Positions 54,048 to 62,500 of a DNA stretch of 64,000 nucleotides are shown here, in pieces. Position numbers and translations under genes: made by a program. Source of the stretch: Spongiivirga citrea (GTDB lineage: Bacteria > Bacteroidota > Bacteroidia > Flavobacteriales > Flavobacteriaceae); assembly GCF_010671565.1 (NCBI RefSeq), contig NZ_JAABOQ010000003.1, forward strand, positions 310,001 to 374,000, given 5' to 3'. The notes under the pieces are model-generated. The model did no database searches, was not told the origin of the DNA, and saw nothing but the letters and a program-made list of their open reading frames with translations. Every line of letters starts with the position of its first letter. The stretch's first letter is position 1.

Positions 54048-54633
54048 AATTTTAAATATTATGTCTTTTAAATTTAAAGACAGATTGATAAATAAGATAA
54101 CGGCAAAGTTTTGGCAAATAGAAGTTTTGGCAAATAGAATAAAACACCGTTATCTAAACGGCGTTAAAAAAGATAGTTTTCGATTTGGCAAGATCAAAAA
54201 CTATACTCTATAAAAAACCAGCTGGTTTTGGCATATACCTGATTGAAATTGAAACAAAAGCCTTTGCCAAAACTAATGTATCTATTTCAGTGAACTAATA
54301 TATGAAAAAAATTTATGTAAAAATTAAATTATATGCTCTATTCTTCATTTATAAAATGCTTTATATCTTCATAATACAAAATACTGTAGTATTTTATCAA
54401 TGAATATTTCTTATAGCCTGTTTTAGCTCGTTTTAAATCTAGATTAATTTTAAAGGATACTTATGTTTTATCAAAATAAACTAAACCAAGCAGAATAATA
54501 CATTGAATTTGGACTCTGTTACGTCTCAAATTTTCTTTCAAATAGGCACTCACTAATTAGGCTGTATAAAAAGTAAATTGATTTTTTAACCAGCAAATTG
54601 TAATGATAGCCCCATTATGGCTACTAAGCCTCC
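54048..54633. other. AT-rich divergent intergenic region with repeats
   Basis: No convincing gene is seen in 586 nt. It contains a perfect tandem 16-bp duplication (AGTTTTGGCAAATAGA, 54107-54122 and 54123-54138), further TTTGGCA-like words near 54184 and 54226 and an inverted TTTGCCAAAA near 54273, and an inverted repeat at 54143-54165 that is stronger on the minus strand. A 33-codon ATG frame at 54302-54403 is low-complexity and is not called. Confidence 0.6.
54143..54165 (-). other. Hairpin in the leader of the small secreted-protein gene
   Basis: On the minus strand AACGCCGTT pairs with AACGGTGTT (9 bp, one G-U) around a 5-nt loop and is followed by TTATT. It lies about 96 nt upstream of the 98-residue protein's start. 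It could be a leader terminator or a 5' stabiliser; no function is shown. Confidence 0.35.
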
Positions 54634-55227
54634 ATGAAAATCAAACTTTTAACCATATTACTATTTGCTTCCACAGCAATCTTTACACAGGAACAATAGA
54701 AACTTCGTAAGGAGGCCAATGAGATAAAAGTGTACATTAAAAACACTGAATCATCCACATTAAATAGCTTTAAAGCAGTAACTAAGGTAAAAGCACCAAT
54801 TGACAAAGTGCTTAAAGTTATCATTGATGCACCTCAGCTAGATATCGACAAGGTAAAAAGTGCGGTTACCTATAAGGTTAAACAAATAGATTCTACCCAT
54901 CATATATATTACTTTAAAAACAAGCTGCCTTGGCCTATCCGCAATCGCGACAATGTCTCTATTGTAGAAATAGAAAAAGTTAGTGATACTTTAATAAGGT
55001 GTAATATTAATGCAATTGATGAGACCATTCCTAAAGAAAAAAATACAATTCGTGTAAACAATTTAAAAGGTTATTGGTTGCTTGAAGAAAAGGATGGGTA
55101 TACAATGGTTTCGCAAGAATTGTTTATAGATCCGGGAGGTAGTATTCCGTCTTTTATTGTAAATTCTCTATTGCATAAAGGGCCCTATAATACCTTTTTA
55201 GCATTAAAACGCGAGGTTGAGATTTAA
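54634..55227 (+). pseudogene. START-domain protein gene interrupted by an in-frame TAG
   Basis: The full frame starts with ATG at 54634 and a signal peptide (MKIKLLTILLFASTAIFTQE) but meets TAG at codon 22 (54697-54699). It then runs on uninterrupted for 176 codons as a START-domain protein (KLRKEANEIKVYIK, FKAVTKVKAPIDKVLKVI, WPIRNRDNVSIVEIEK and NNLKGYWLLEEKDGY). Homologous proteins usually have Trp-x-Leu-x-x-Glu at the domain start, so TGG to TAG is the likely change. A GTG at 54730 could start a cytoplasmic remnant of 165 residues. Function of intact homologs: lipid binding. Confidence 0.75.
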
Positions 55228-55254
55228 TCTTAGTTATTAACTGGTTTAATCAAC

Positions 55255-55262
55255 TATATTTG
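55255..55262 (+). promoter_or_regulatory. Promoter -7 box of the PfkB-purF genes
   Basis: TATATTTG matches TAnnTTTG, 25 nt upstream of the PfkB start. The -33 region (TTAGTT) is a weak match. Confidence 0.45.
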
Positions 55263-55287
55263 CAAAAAATTTAGAGCTTTAAAGCAC

Positions 55288-56214
55288 ATGAGCAAGTTAG
55301 TTATTGTTGGCACAGTTGCCTTTGATGAAATTGAAACTCCTTTCGGAAAAACAGGAAAAATTTTAGGCGGTGCTGGCACCTTTATTGGTCTTGCTGCTTC
55401 ACAATTTAATGTAGACGCTGCAATCGTTTCTATTGTCGGCGATGATCTTCCAAAAGAATATTTAGACTTACTTTCTTCTAGAAACATTGATATTTCGGGA
55501 ATCGAAGTTGTTGAAGGCGGAAAGACATTCTACTGGAGCGGACGCTATCACAATGACATGAACAGTCGTGATACCTTGGTTACCGAACTAAATACATTGG
55601 CCGATTTTAATCCAGTAGTGCCTGCTAATTATAAAGATGCAGAAATTGTGATGCTAGGAAATCTTCATCCTGCAGTACAGCTTAGTGTACTAGACCAGAT
55701 GGATGAAAAGCCCAAACTAGCTGTTCTAGATACCATGAATTTCTGGATGGACAGTGCACTTGAAGATCTTAAAAAAGTAATCGCTCGTGTTGATGTTATT
55801 ACTATTAATGACGAAGAAGCAAGACAATTATCAGGTGAATATTCATTAGTATCTGCCGCACGCAAGATTCATGAAATGGGACCGAAATATGTGGTAATTA
55901 AAAAAGGAGAACACGGAGCCTTACTATTTAATAACGACAATGTATTTTTTGCTCCCGCCTTACCTTTAGAAGAGGTTTTTGATCCAACTGGAGCTGGTGA
56001 CACTTTTGCTGGAGGATTTTCTGGATATATTGCAAGCACAAAAAACATCTCATTCGACAATATGAAAAATGCCATTATACAAGGTAGTAATCTAGCTTCT
56101 TTTTGTGTAGAGAAGTTTGGGACAGAGCGAATGGTCAATTTATCGAAAGACGAAATAAAACAACGGTTAACGCAATTTAAAGCCTTGACCCAATTTGAAA
56201 TAGAATTAGATTAA
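55288..56214 (+). CDS. PfkB family carbohydrate kinase
   Basis: A 308-residue ribokinase-like sugar kinase. It begins KLVIVGTVAFDEIETPFG with LGGAGTFIGLAASQFN (Gly-rich substrate site), and has the C-terminal active-site motif DPTGAGDTFAGGFSGY at about 232-247 with catalytic Asp238. The phosphorylated sugar or nucleoside is not known; the position next to purF hints at purine or ribose metabolism. A terminator separates it from purF. Confidence 0.9.
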   Translation: MSKLVIVGTVAFDEIETPFGKTGKILGGAGTFIGLAASQFNVDAAIVSIVGDDLPKEYLDLLSSRNIDISGIEVVEGGKTFYWSGRYHNDMNSRDTLVTELNTLADFNPVVPANYKDAEIVMLGNLHPAVQLSVLDQMDEKPKLAVLDTMNFWMDSALEDLKKVIARVDVITINDEEARQLSGEYSLVSAARKIHEMGPKYVVIKKGEHGALLFNNDNVFFAPALPLEEVFDPTGAGDTFAGGFSGYIASTKNISFDNMKNAIIQGSNLASFCVEKFGTERMVNLSKDEIKQRLTQFKALTQFEIELD

Positions 56215-56218
56215 TAAC

Positions 56219-56244
56219 GCGCCCTTTTTTAAGGGCGCTTTTAT
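56219..56244 (+). terminator. Intrinsic terminator between PfkB and purF
   Basis: GCGCCCTT (56219-56226) pairs perfectly with AAGGGCGC (56231-56238) around a TTTT loop, followed by TTTTATT. It lies 4 nt past the PfkB stop and 29 nt before purF. Confidence 0.85.
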
Positions 56245-56272
56245 TAAGTATAGATACCTTTTACAATATATA

Positions 56273-58171
56273 ATGAGTGACGCCATTAAGCACGAGTGCG
56301 GTATTGCACTAATTAGGTTATTAAAACCCTTAGCATATTATAAAGAAAAGTACGGGAGTGCATTTTACGGAGTGCAAAAAATGTACTTATTGATGGAAAA
56401 ACAGCACAACCGTGGTCAAGATGGAGCCGGTTTTGCAAGTATTAAATTAGATGTTGAGCCTGGACAGCGTTATATAAGTCGTGTACGATCGGTTGAACAA
56501 CAGCCCATTCAGGATATTTTTGCTCAAATAAACAGTCGTATTAATACTGTATTAGAAAAGCATCCGGAATATGCCGATGATGTAAACAAGCAAAAAGAAA
56601 ATATACCTTATATAGGAGAACTACTTTTGGGCCACGTTCGCTATGGTACTTTTGGCAAGAACAGTGTAGAGAGCGTACACCCATTCCTAAGACAAAATAA
56701 CTGGATGCACCGTAACTTGATCGTTGCGGGTAACTTTAATATGACTAATAATAATGAGTTATTCCAAAATTTAGTCGACTTAGGGCAGCACCCGAAAGAT
56801 AAGGTGGATACTATTACTGTAATGGAAAAAATTGGCCACTTTTTAGATGATGAAGTTGCTAAAATTTATAAAGATCTTAAGAAGGAAGGCTTCAATAAAA
56901 AAGAAGCGACGGCCGAAATTCATAAACGTATACGAGTTGGTAAGATCTTAAAACGTGCCTGTAAAAACTTTGATGGTGGCTATGCCATGGCTGGAATGAT
57001 GGGTCACGGTGATTCATTTGTGCTTCGGGATCCTGCAGGTATTCGACCTGTTTACTATTATAAAGATGATGAAGTTGTAGTAGTCGCTTCCGAAAGACCT
57101 GTGATTCAGACCGTATTCAACGTTCCTTTTGATAAGGTAGAAGAACTGGCGCCTGGGCATGCTATTATTACCAAGAAAAATGGCACAACGAATATCAAAC
57201 AAATTTTAGCGCCAATCGAAAGAAAGGCCTGCTCGTTTGAGCGGATCTATTTTTCTAGGGGAAGTGATGCCGAAATATATAAAGAGCGAAAAATGCTCGG
57301 GAAGCTAATCATGCCAAAGGTTTTAAAGGCCATCGATCATGATACTGTAAATACAGTCTTCTCATTTATACCAAATACCGCTGAGACTTCTTTTTATGGA
57401 ATGGTTGAAGCAGCACAAGATGAACTGAACAAACAGAAAACAGAAACCATTCTTGCCGAAAAAGACACCTTAACCGATGAGCGACTAAAAGAAATATTAG
57501 CACACCGTCTTCGCACTGAAAAAATTGCGATAAAAGATGCCAAGCTACGAACCTTCATTACTGAGGATAGTAGTCGAGACGACCTGGTTGCCCATGTTTA
57601 TGACATTACATATGGTGTTATAAAACCGGAAGATACACTTGTAATTATTGATGATAGCGTTGTAAGAGGTACTACCTTAAAGAAGAGTATCATAAAAATG
57701 ATGGATCGATTAAATCCTAAAAAGATTGTAGTCGTTTCATCTGCACCGCAAATACGGTATCCCGATTGTTACGGTATTGATATGGCGCGTATAGAAGACT
57801 TTATTGCTTTTAAAGCTGCTGTTGCACTTTTAAAAGAAACTAACAAATACGACCTGATTGATTCAATATATAAAAAGTGTCTTGCTCAAACCGAACTTAA
57901 AGATGATGAAGTTCAAAATTTTGTAAAAGAACTGTACGAACCATTTACTGAAGAGGAGATATCCGATAAAATTGGCGAACTACTTACCAGTGAGGATGTT
58001 AATGCCGAAGTAAAGATCATTTTTCAAAGTGTGGACAAATTACATCTAGCATGTCCTGACAATCTTGGTGATTGGTATTTTACAGGTGATTACCCCACTG
58101 CTGGTGGAAATCGTGTTGTAAATAGGGCTTTTATCAACTTTGTAGAGGGTAATAAACAGCGTGCTTATTAA
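56273..58171 (+). CDS. purF: Amidophosphoribosyltransferase, long form
   Basis: First committed step of purine synthesis: PRPP and glutamine to phosphoribosylamine. It is an Ntn-type glutamine amidotransferase with Cys9 (HECGIALIRLL), so an 8-residue propeptide must be removed, plus HVRYGTFGKNSVESVHPF. The PRPP site is TLVIIDDSVVRGTTLKKSI. At 632 aa it exceeds the usual 470-510 because of insertions, including NINSRINTVLEK-type and charged helices, and a C-terminal extension. This long form is found in Flavobacteriia. Whether a shorter PurF also exists cannot be told from the window. Confidence 0.92.
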   Translation: MSDAIKHECGIALIRLLKPLAYYKEKYGSAFYGVQKMYLLMEKQHNRGQDGAGFASIKLDVEPGQRYISRVRSVEQQPIQDIFAQINSRINTVLEKHPEYADDVNKQKENIPYIGELLLGHVRYGTFGKNSVESVHPFLRQNNWMHRNLIVAGNFNMTNNNELFQNLVDLGQHPKDKVDTITVMEKIGHFLDDEVAKIYKDLKKEGFNKKEATAEIHKRIRVGKILKRACKNFDGGYAMAGMMGHGDSFVLRDPAGIRPVYYYKDDEVVVVASERPVIQTVFNVPFDKVEELAPGHAIITKKNGTTNIKQILAPIERKACSFERIYFSRGSDAEIYKERKMLGKLIMPKVLKAIDHDTVNTVFSFIPNTAETSFYGMVEAAQDELNKQKTETILAEKDTLTDERLKEILAHRLRTEKIAIKDAKLRTFITEDSSRDDLVAHVYDITYGVIKPEDTLVIIDDSVVRGTTLKKSIIKMMDRLNPKKIVVVSSAPQIRYPDCYGIDMARIEDFIAFKAAVALLKETNKYDLIDSIYKKCLAQTELKDDEVQNFVKELYEPFTEEEISDKIGELLTSEDVNAEVKIIFQSVDKLHLACPDNLGDWYFTGDYPTAGGNRVVNRAFINFVEGNKQRAY

Positions 58172-58294
58172 TTGTAAATCACTATTAAACAAGACATAAA
58201 GGAGTTTCCTTATTAATTTCCTGTTAACGATTGTTATTTAACTAATAAAGATGTCGTTTAACTATAATATTATAATCGCTGAACAAACACCAGC

Positions 58295-58302
58295 TATATT
58301 TG
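58295..58302 (+). promoter_or_regulatory. Promoter -7 box of the first 72-nt RNA unit
   Basis: TATATTTG matches TAnnTTTG and ends 5 nt before the conserved unit at 58307. A -33 TTTG is not seen at the usual spacing. Confidence 0.5.
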
Positions 58303-58306
58303 TGTC

Positions 58307-58378
58307 ACCATAGCATAAGTAGGTTAAGTTCATGGTAAGATTTGGGGCAAAAAAAGGTGGATTATTCCGCCTTTTTTT
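58307..58378 (+). ncRNA. Candidate small RNA, copy 1
   Basis: A 72-nt unit that starts ACCATAGCATAAGTAGG, 5 nt after a TATATTTG box, and ends in an intrinsic terminator (GGTGGA-TTAT-TCCGCC flanked by A7 and T7). The 5' part can close a stem ACCAT/ATGGT (58307-58311 with 58331-58335) around a 19-nt loop, followed by a linker AAGATTTGGGGC. It matches copy 2 at 70 of 72 positions while the flanks have diverged. A 35-codon ATG frame (from 58331) crosses the terminator and is not favoured. No known RNA family is recognised from memory. Confidence 0.65.
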
Positions 58379-58482
58379 ACGTCTAGACTTTTCTATAAAA
58401 AGTGCAATTAATCGTGAAAAAAACCGATTAAACTTCTAAAATTGCATTTCATCGGATAAAAATGCTTTTCATCAACTAATTG

Positions 58483-58512
58483 TTTGCAGTATGAATATCT
58501 GCTCTATATTCG
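58483..58512 (+). promoter_or_regulatory. Promoter of the second 72-nt RNA unit
   Basis: TTTG (58483-58486), an 18-nt spacer and TATATTCG (58505-58512), a one-base variant of TAnnTTTG, end 5 nt before the unit at 58517. The distance to the unit is the same as for copy 1. Confidence 0.5.
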
Positions 58513-58516
58513 AAGA

Positions 58517-58588
58517 ACCATAGCATAAGTAGGTTAAGTTCATGGTAAGATTTGGGGCAAAAAAAGGTGGATTCTTCCACCTTTTTTT
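58517..58588 (+). ncRNA. Candidate small RNA, copy 2
   Basis: The second 72-nt unit, 210 nt downstream of the first, with the same 5' end, the same ACCAT/ATGGT stem and a terminator GGTGGA-TTCT-TCCACC with flanking A7/T7. It differs from copy 1 at only two bases: one in the terminator loop and one that changes a G-U pair to A-U, so the stem is kept. Both would be amino-acid-changing in the ATG frame, which argues against a conserved peptide. Transcription would be on the plus strand, ending before the convergent sod gene. Confidence 0.65.
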
Positions 58589-58763
58589 ATGGACTAAAGT
58601 CAACTCTTCTAAGACACTTTCTGACGTATCCTATTTGGGCCTAAATTCTTTTGAATATTTACTCTCTTGAAAAGACGATTGATTCAGAAATAAATTTTAA
58701 ATGCTTGGTCTACAAGGGATCTAGGAATTAAGTTCAAGTTGTCTTAAAAAAATTATGCACAAA

Positions 58764-58786
58764 AAAATCCGCCAATGGCGGATTTT
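58764..58786 (-). terminator. Intrinsic terminator of sod
   Basis: AAAATCCGCC and GGCGGATTTT form a 10-bp stem with a short AAT loop. On the minus strand a run of T follows, 24 nt past the superoxide dismutase stop. The rest of 58589-58763 holds nothing recognised. Confidence 0.85.
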
Positions 58787-58809
58787 AATATTCAGTAATC
58801 AAGTTAATC

Positions 58810-59418
58810 TTACTTGCCTTGCGCGTATAGAGCAGAGACTTTCTCCCAATTAATCACATTAAAAAATGCGTTGATATAATCCGGTCTTCTATTTTGGTAA
58901 TTTAAGTAATAGGCGTGTTCCCAAACATCTAATCCTAAAACAGGAGTTCCGCCACAGCCTACACCGGGCATAATAGGGTTATCTTGGTTTGGCGATGAAC
59001 ATACCTCAACTTTTCCGCCTTCATGCACACATAACCAAGCCCATCCTGAGCCAAAACGCGTTGCAGCAGCTTTTGAAAAAGCTTCTTTAAATGCTTCAAA
59101 AGATCCGTATGCATCATTAATCGCACTAGCAAGATCACCACTTGGTTCACCACCACCATTAGGGCTCATTACTTCCCAAAAAAGTCGGTGATTGTAAAAT
59201 CCGCCGCCATTATTTCTAACAGCACCGTTGTTCATATCAAGATTGATTAAAATATTCTCGATCGTCAATCCATCAAGATCAGTACCCTCTATTGCGGCGT
59301 TTAACTTGCTTGTATATCCGTTATGATGTTTACTGTGATGTATTTCCATTGTACGAGCATCGATATGCGGTTCTAATGCATCGTACGCGTATTCTAATTT
59401 TGGTAATTGAAAAGCCAT
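58810..59418 (-). CDS. Superoxide dismutase (Fe/Mn type)
   Basis: Converts superoxide to hydrogen peroxide and oxygen in the cytoplasm. Metal ligands follow the family: His27 ([12 protein letters not shown]), a His in [15 protein letters not shown], and Asp and His in the signature [19 protein letters not shown]. At 202 aa it is normal. Whether iron or manganese is used cannot be read reliably from these residues. It has its own TAACTTTG promoter box and a terminator. Confidence 0.96.
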   Translation of the reverse strand: MAFQLPKLEYAYDALEPHIDARTMEIHHSKHHNGYTSKLNAAIEGTDLDGLTIENILINLDMNNGAVRNNGGGFYNHRLFWEVMSPNGGGEPSGDLASAINDAYGSFEAFKEAFSKAAATRFGSGWAWLCVHEGGKVEVCSSPNQDNPIMPGVGCGGTPVLGLDVWEHAYYLNYQNRRPDYINAFFNVINWEKVSALYAQGK

Positions 59419-59449
59419 TGTTTATGGTTTTAGTTATTATTTCTACTTT

Positions 59450-59457
59450 CAAAGTTA
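59450..59457 (-). promoter_or_regulatory. Promoter -7 box of sod
   Basis: TAACTTTG on the minus strand matches TAnnTTTG, about 32 nt upstream of the sod start. The -33 region is T-rich but not a clear TTTG. Confidence 0.45.
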
Positions 59458-59523
59458 CGCATTAGCCGTTTCAATTAAAAATAATAAGTTGTTATACACT
59501 GATTGAGTATTTTTATACTAAAT

Positions 59524-62500
59524 ATGGCTAGCACAACCACCAATCATCCTTTTCTAATTTACAATGCCTCGGCTGGTAGTGGTAAGACACATACCCTTAC
59601 TAAAGAATATATTAAGGCGTTAATTACCGCAAAATCTCCAACAAAATACCGCAACATTCTCGCCATAACTTTCACTAACAAAGCAGTAAGTGAAATGAAA
59701 GCACGCATTGTAAAAAAACTAGTAGATTTTGCCAATCACCAATCGCATGAAGATGATGATATGTGGACTGATGTACTAAAGGAAACAGGCCTACAACCAG
59801 AAGAGTTACAAAAGCGATCTCAAAATATACTGCGCTACCTAATTCATGATTATGCAGGATTCGACTTGCAGACCATCGATGGCTTTACGCATAAACTTAT
59901 TCGCACGTTTGCTCACGATCTTAAATTACCAATGAATTTTGAGGTGACTCTAGATATCGATTTGTTATTAGCCCAAGCTGTAGATAGATTACTGGCTAAA
60001 GCTGGTAGTGATGAACAACTGACACAGACTTTGGTTGATTTTGCATTAGATAAGGCTGACGATGACAAAAGTTGGGATATACAACGCGACTTAAACACCA
60101 CTTCAAAATTACTCACGAAGGAAGATGAAATTAAGTATGTCGAACTATTACGTCAGAAAAATTTATCCGATTTCAACCAGTTAAAAAAGATTTTAGGTCA
60201 GGAAAAAGCAACTTTGAAAAATGAGATCGTCCAAACTGCTAAACAAGTACTTGAGCTTATTTCGGAAAGTGGATTAGAATTTAAAGATTTTTCTAGAGGA
60301 TCAGTACCGGGATATTTTGAAAAATTAGCCAATAACGATCTAAATCCTAAGTTTGGAGCACAATGGCAGGAAAAATTGATCAATGGCGAAGAACTTTATA
60401 ATAAAGGATTGCATGATGACTTAAAAGCAACCATTGATTCTATTCAACCAACATTGGCAGATGCTTTTACAAAGACTAAAAAAGGGATGTCAAGATTAAA
60501 ATTCCTGGATAATTTTTATCTCAATATAACGCCCTTATCTGTTTTAAAAGCTATTTATGAAGAAGTAAAAACCATCAAAGACGAAGAAGGTCTATTGCCA
60601 ATATCAGAATTCAACCAGATTATTAGTAATGAAATAAAAAATCAGCCTGCGCCTTTTATTTATGAGCGCTTAGGTGAAAAGTACCATCATTATTTTATTG
60701 ATGAGTTTCAAGATACGTCCACCTTACAATGGCATAATCTAATTCCGTTGGTCGATAACGCATTATCGTCAAACGAAAAAAACAATGTCCTTTTAGTAGG
60801 TGACCCTAAGCAAGCAATTTACCGGTGGCGCGGTGGCGACCCCGAACAATTTATAGGACTCATAAATGGTGAAACACCTTTTTCAAGAGCAAATGCACAT
60901 ATTCAAAATTTACCAACCAACTTTCGAAGTAATCAAACCATCGTCGATTTTTGCAATAGCCTTTTTACTCATGCTAAATCTATTTTTTTAAATCAGGATC
61001 ATACCTATATATATAAGGTAGGAAATGAGCAACGATCAAATAATCCAGAAGAAGGCTATGTCAATATTCAATTTTTAGAAAAAAACGATGACGAAAAAGT
61101 AGCCGAACAATATGCCAATTCGGTTATTCAAACAATACAAGACTTACAGCAAAAAAACGTGCCATTAGGGGACATCTGTATTTTGGTGCGCAAAAATAAA
61201 CAGGGGGTCGCTTTGGCAGAAGCATTGTCAGAAGTTGGGATTGATGTGGTATCCTCAGAAAGTTTATTGTTAAAAAATAATCCTAAGGTTCAATTTATAA
61301 ATAACCTGATTAAACTGGCCTACCAACCAGAAAATGCCGAGTTAAAGATCAATATCCTCAGCTTTCTAGCAAATCATCTTTTAAATATAGACAATGAATA
61401 TCTCTTTTATAAAACGCATTTAAATAAAATACCACAGGACTTATTCGCCGGCTTAAAAGAATTTGATATTCACTTCAATTTTAATGAATTCATTAATCGC
61501 AATTTATACGAAGCCGCAGAGTTGGTTATTGATGTTTTTGCACTGTCAAAAAATGCCGATGCTTACATTCAATTTTATCTAGATGTTGTCTACGAATATT
61601 TACAACGAAATCAAGCTGGGTTTGCAGGGTTCATTTCGTATTGGGAGAAAAAAGAGAATTCTTTAAGCATTGTAAGTACCAAAAGTGAGCATGCCGTTCA
61701 AATTATGTCGGTTCATAAATCAAAAGGATTGGCGTTTCCGATCGTAATCTACCCACATGTAGATGATACCATTATAGATCATAAAAAAGATATGGCTTGG
61801 GTTCCGATCGATCAAGACACCTATGGTTTTGAATATGCTCATGTAAAGGTCAACGATGATCTTAATAATTTAAATGAAACGGCATCTCAAATTCTTCAAC
61901 TAAAAAAGGAACAAAACCAGTTAGATGCTATCAATATTTTATATGTAGCACTTACTCGTGCTGAGCATCAAATTTTTATCATAAGTCAAAAACCGAGCAC
62001 TAAAAACTTTAACGCATCAAAAACCTATTCAACGCTACTAGTTAGTTTTTTGATGGAAAGACAAGCTTGGAACGATGGTCAATTAATATATGAATTTGGA
62101 AATGCCGATGCTGCATTACCCCAAACTAAAGATGATAAAAGTAAAAAGCCCTCATATCTATTCGAATTTAATGCTCGGGACACTAAAAATTTAAACATTC
62201 TTACCAAATCTGGTCTATTGTGGAATACGAAGCAAGCAAGTGCTATTGAAAAAGGGAATATTATTCACAATATATTATCGTTCGTAACCTATTCAGAAGA
62301 TGTGGAAGCTGCAGTGCAAAAAGCCATCGATCAAGGTATGATTACGACGGATGAAAAACAGGAAGTGCTCCAATCTTTAATTAGTATTACCGAGCACGAA
62401 GAACTTAGTAATTACTATAATAAAACCTATACCATATATAATGAACGTGATATTATTAGTGAAACTGGAATGCTGCTAAGACCAGATCGCGTATGTATTG

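Noticed and set aside
53971-54213. Plus-strand ORF of 80 codons crossing the start of the small secreted-protein gene
   Set aside because: It is largely antisense to a gene with a clear signal peptide and has no recognisable domain.
54302-54403. 33-codon ORF beginning MKKIYVKIKLYALFF
   Set aside because: Very AT-rich, low-complexity hydrophobic translation in a region with decayed sequence; no RBS, promoter or neighbour supports it.
58331-58438. ATG frame of 35 codons inside the first 72-nt unit (begins MVRFGAKKGG), with a counterpart in copy 2
   Set aside because: Both frames run through the intrinsic terminator and their C-terminal parts are unrelated; the two base differences between copies are both amino-acid-changing while they keep the RNA stem.
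58379-58504. Inverted repeats between the two RNA units (TAATCG...CGATTA and GCAATT...AATTGC)
   Set aside because: Short, AT-rich and nested with long loops; expected by chance at this base composition.
58590-58740. Minus-strand frame with a protein-like stretch (KRVNIQKNLGPNRIRQKVS) that could be a gene remnant
   Set aside because: It is interrupted by stops on both sides after about 20-25 codons and matches no family I can name; too little to support a call.
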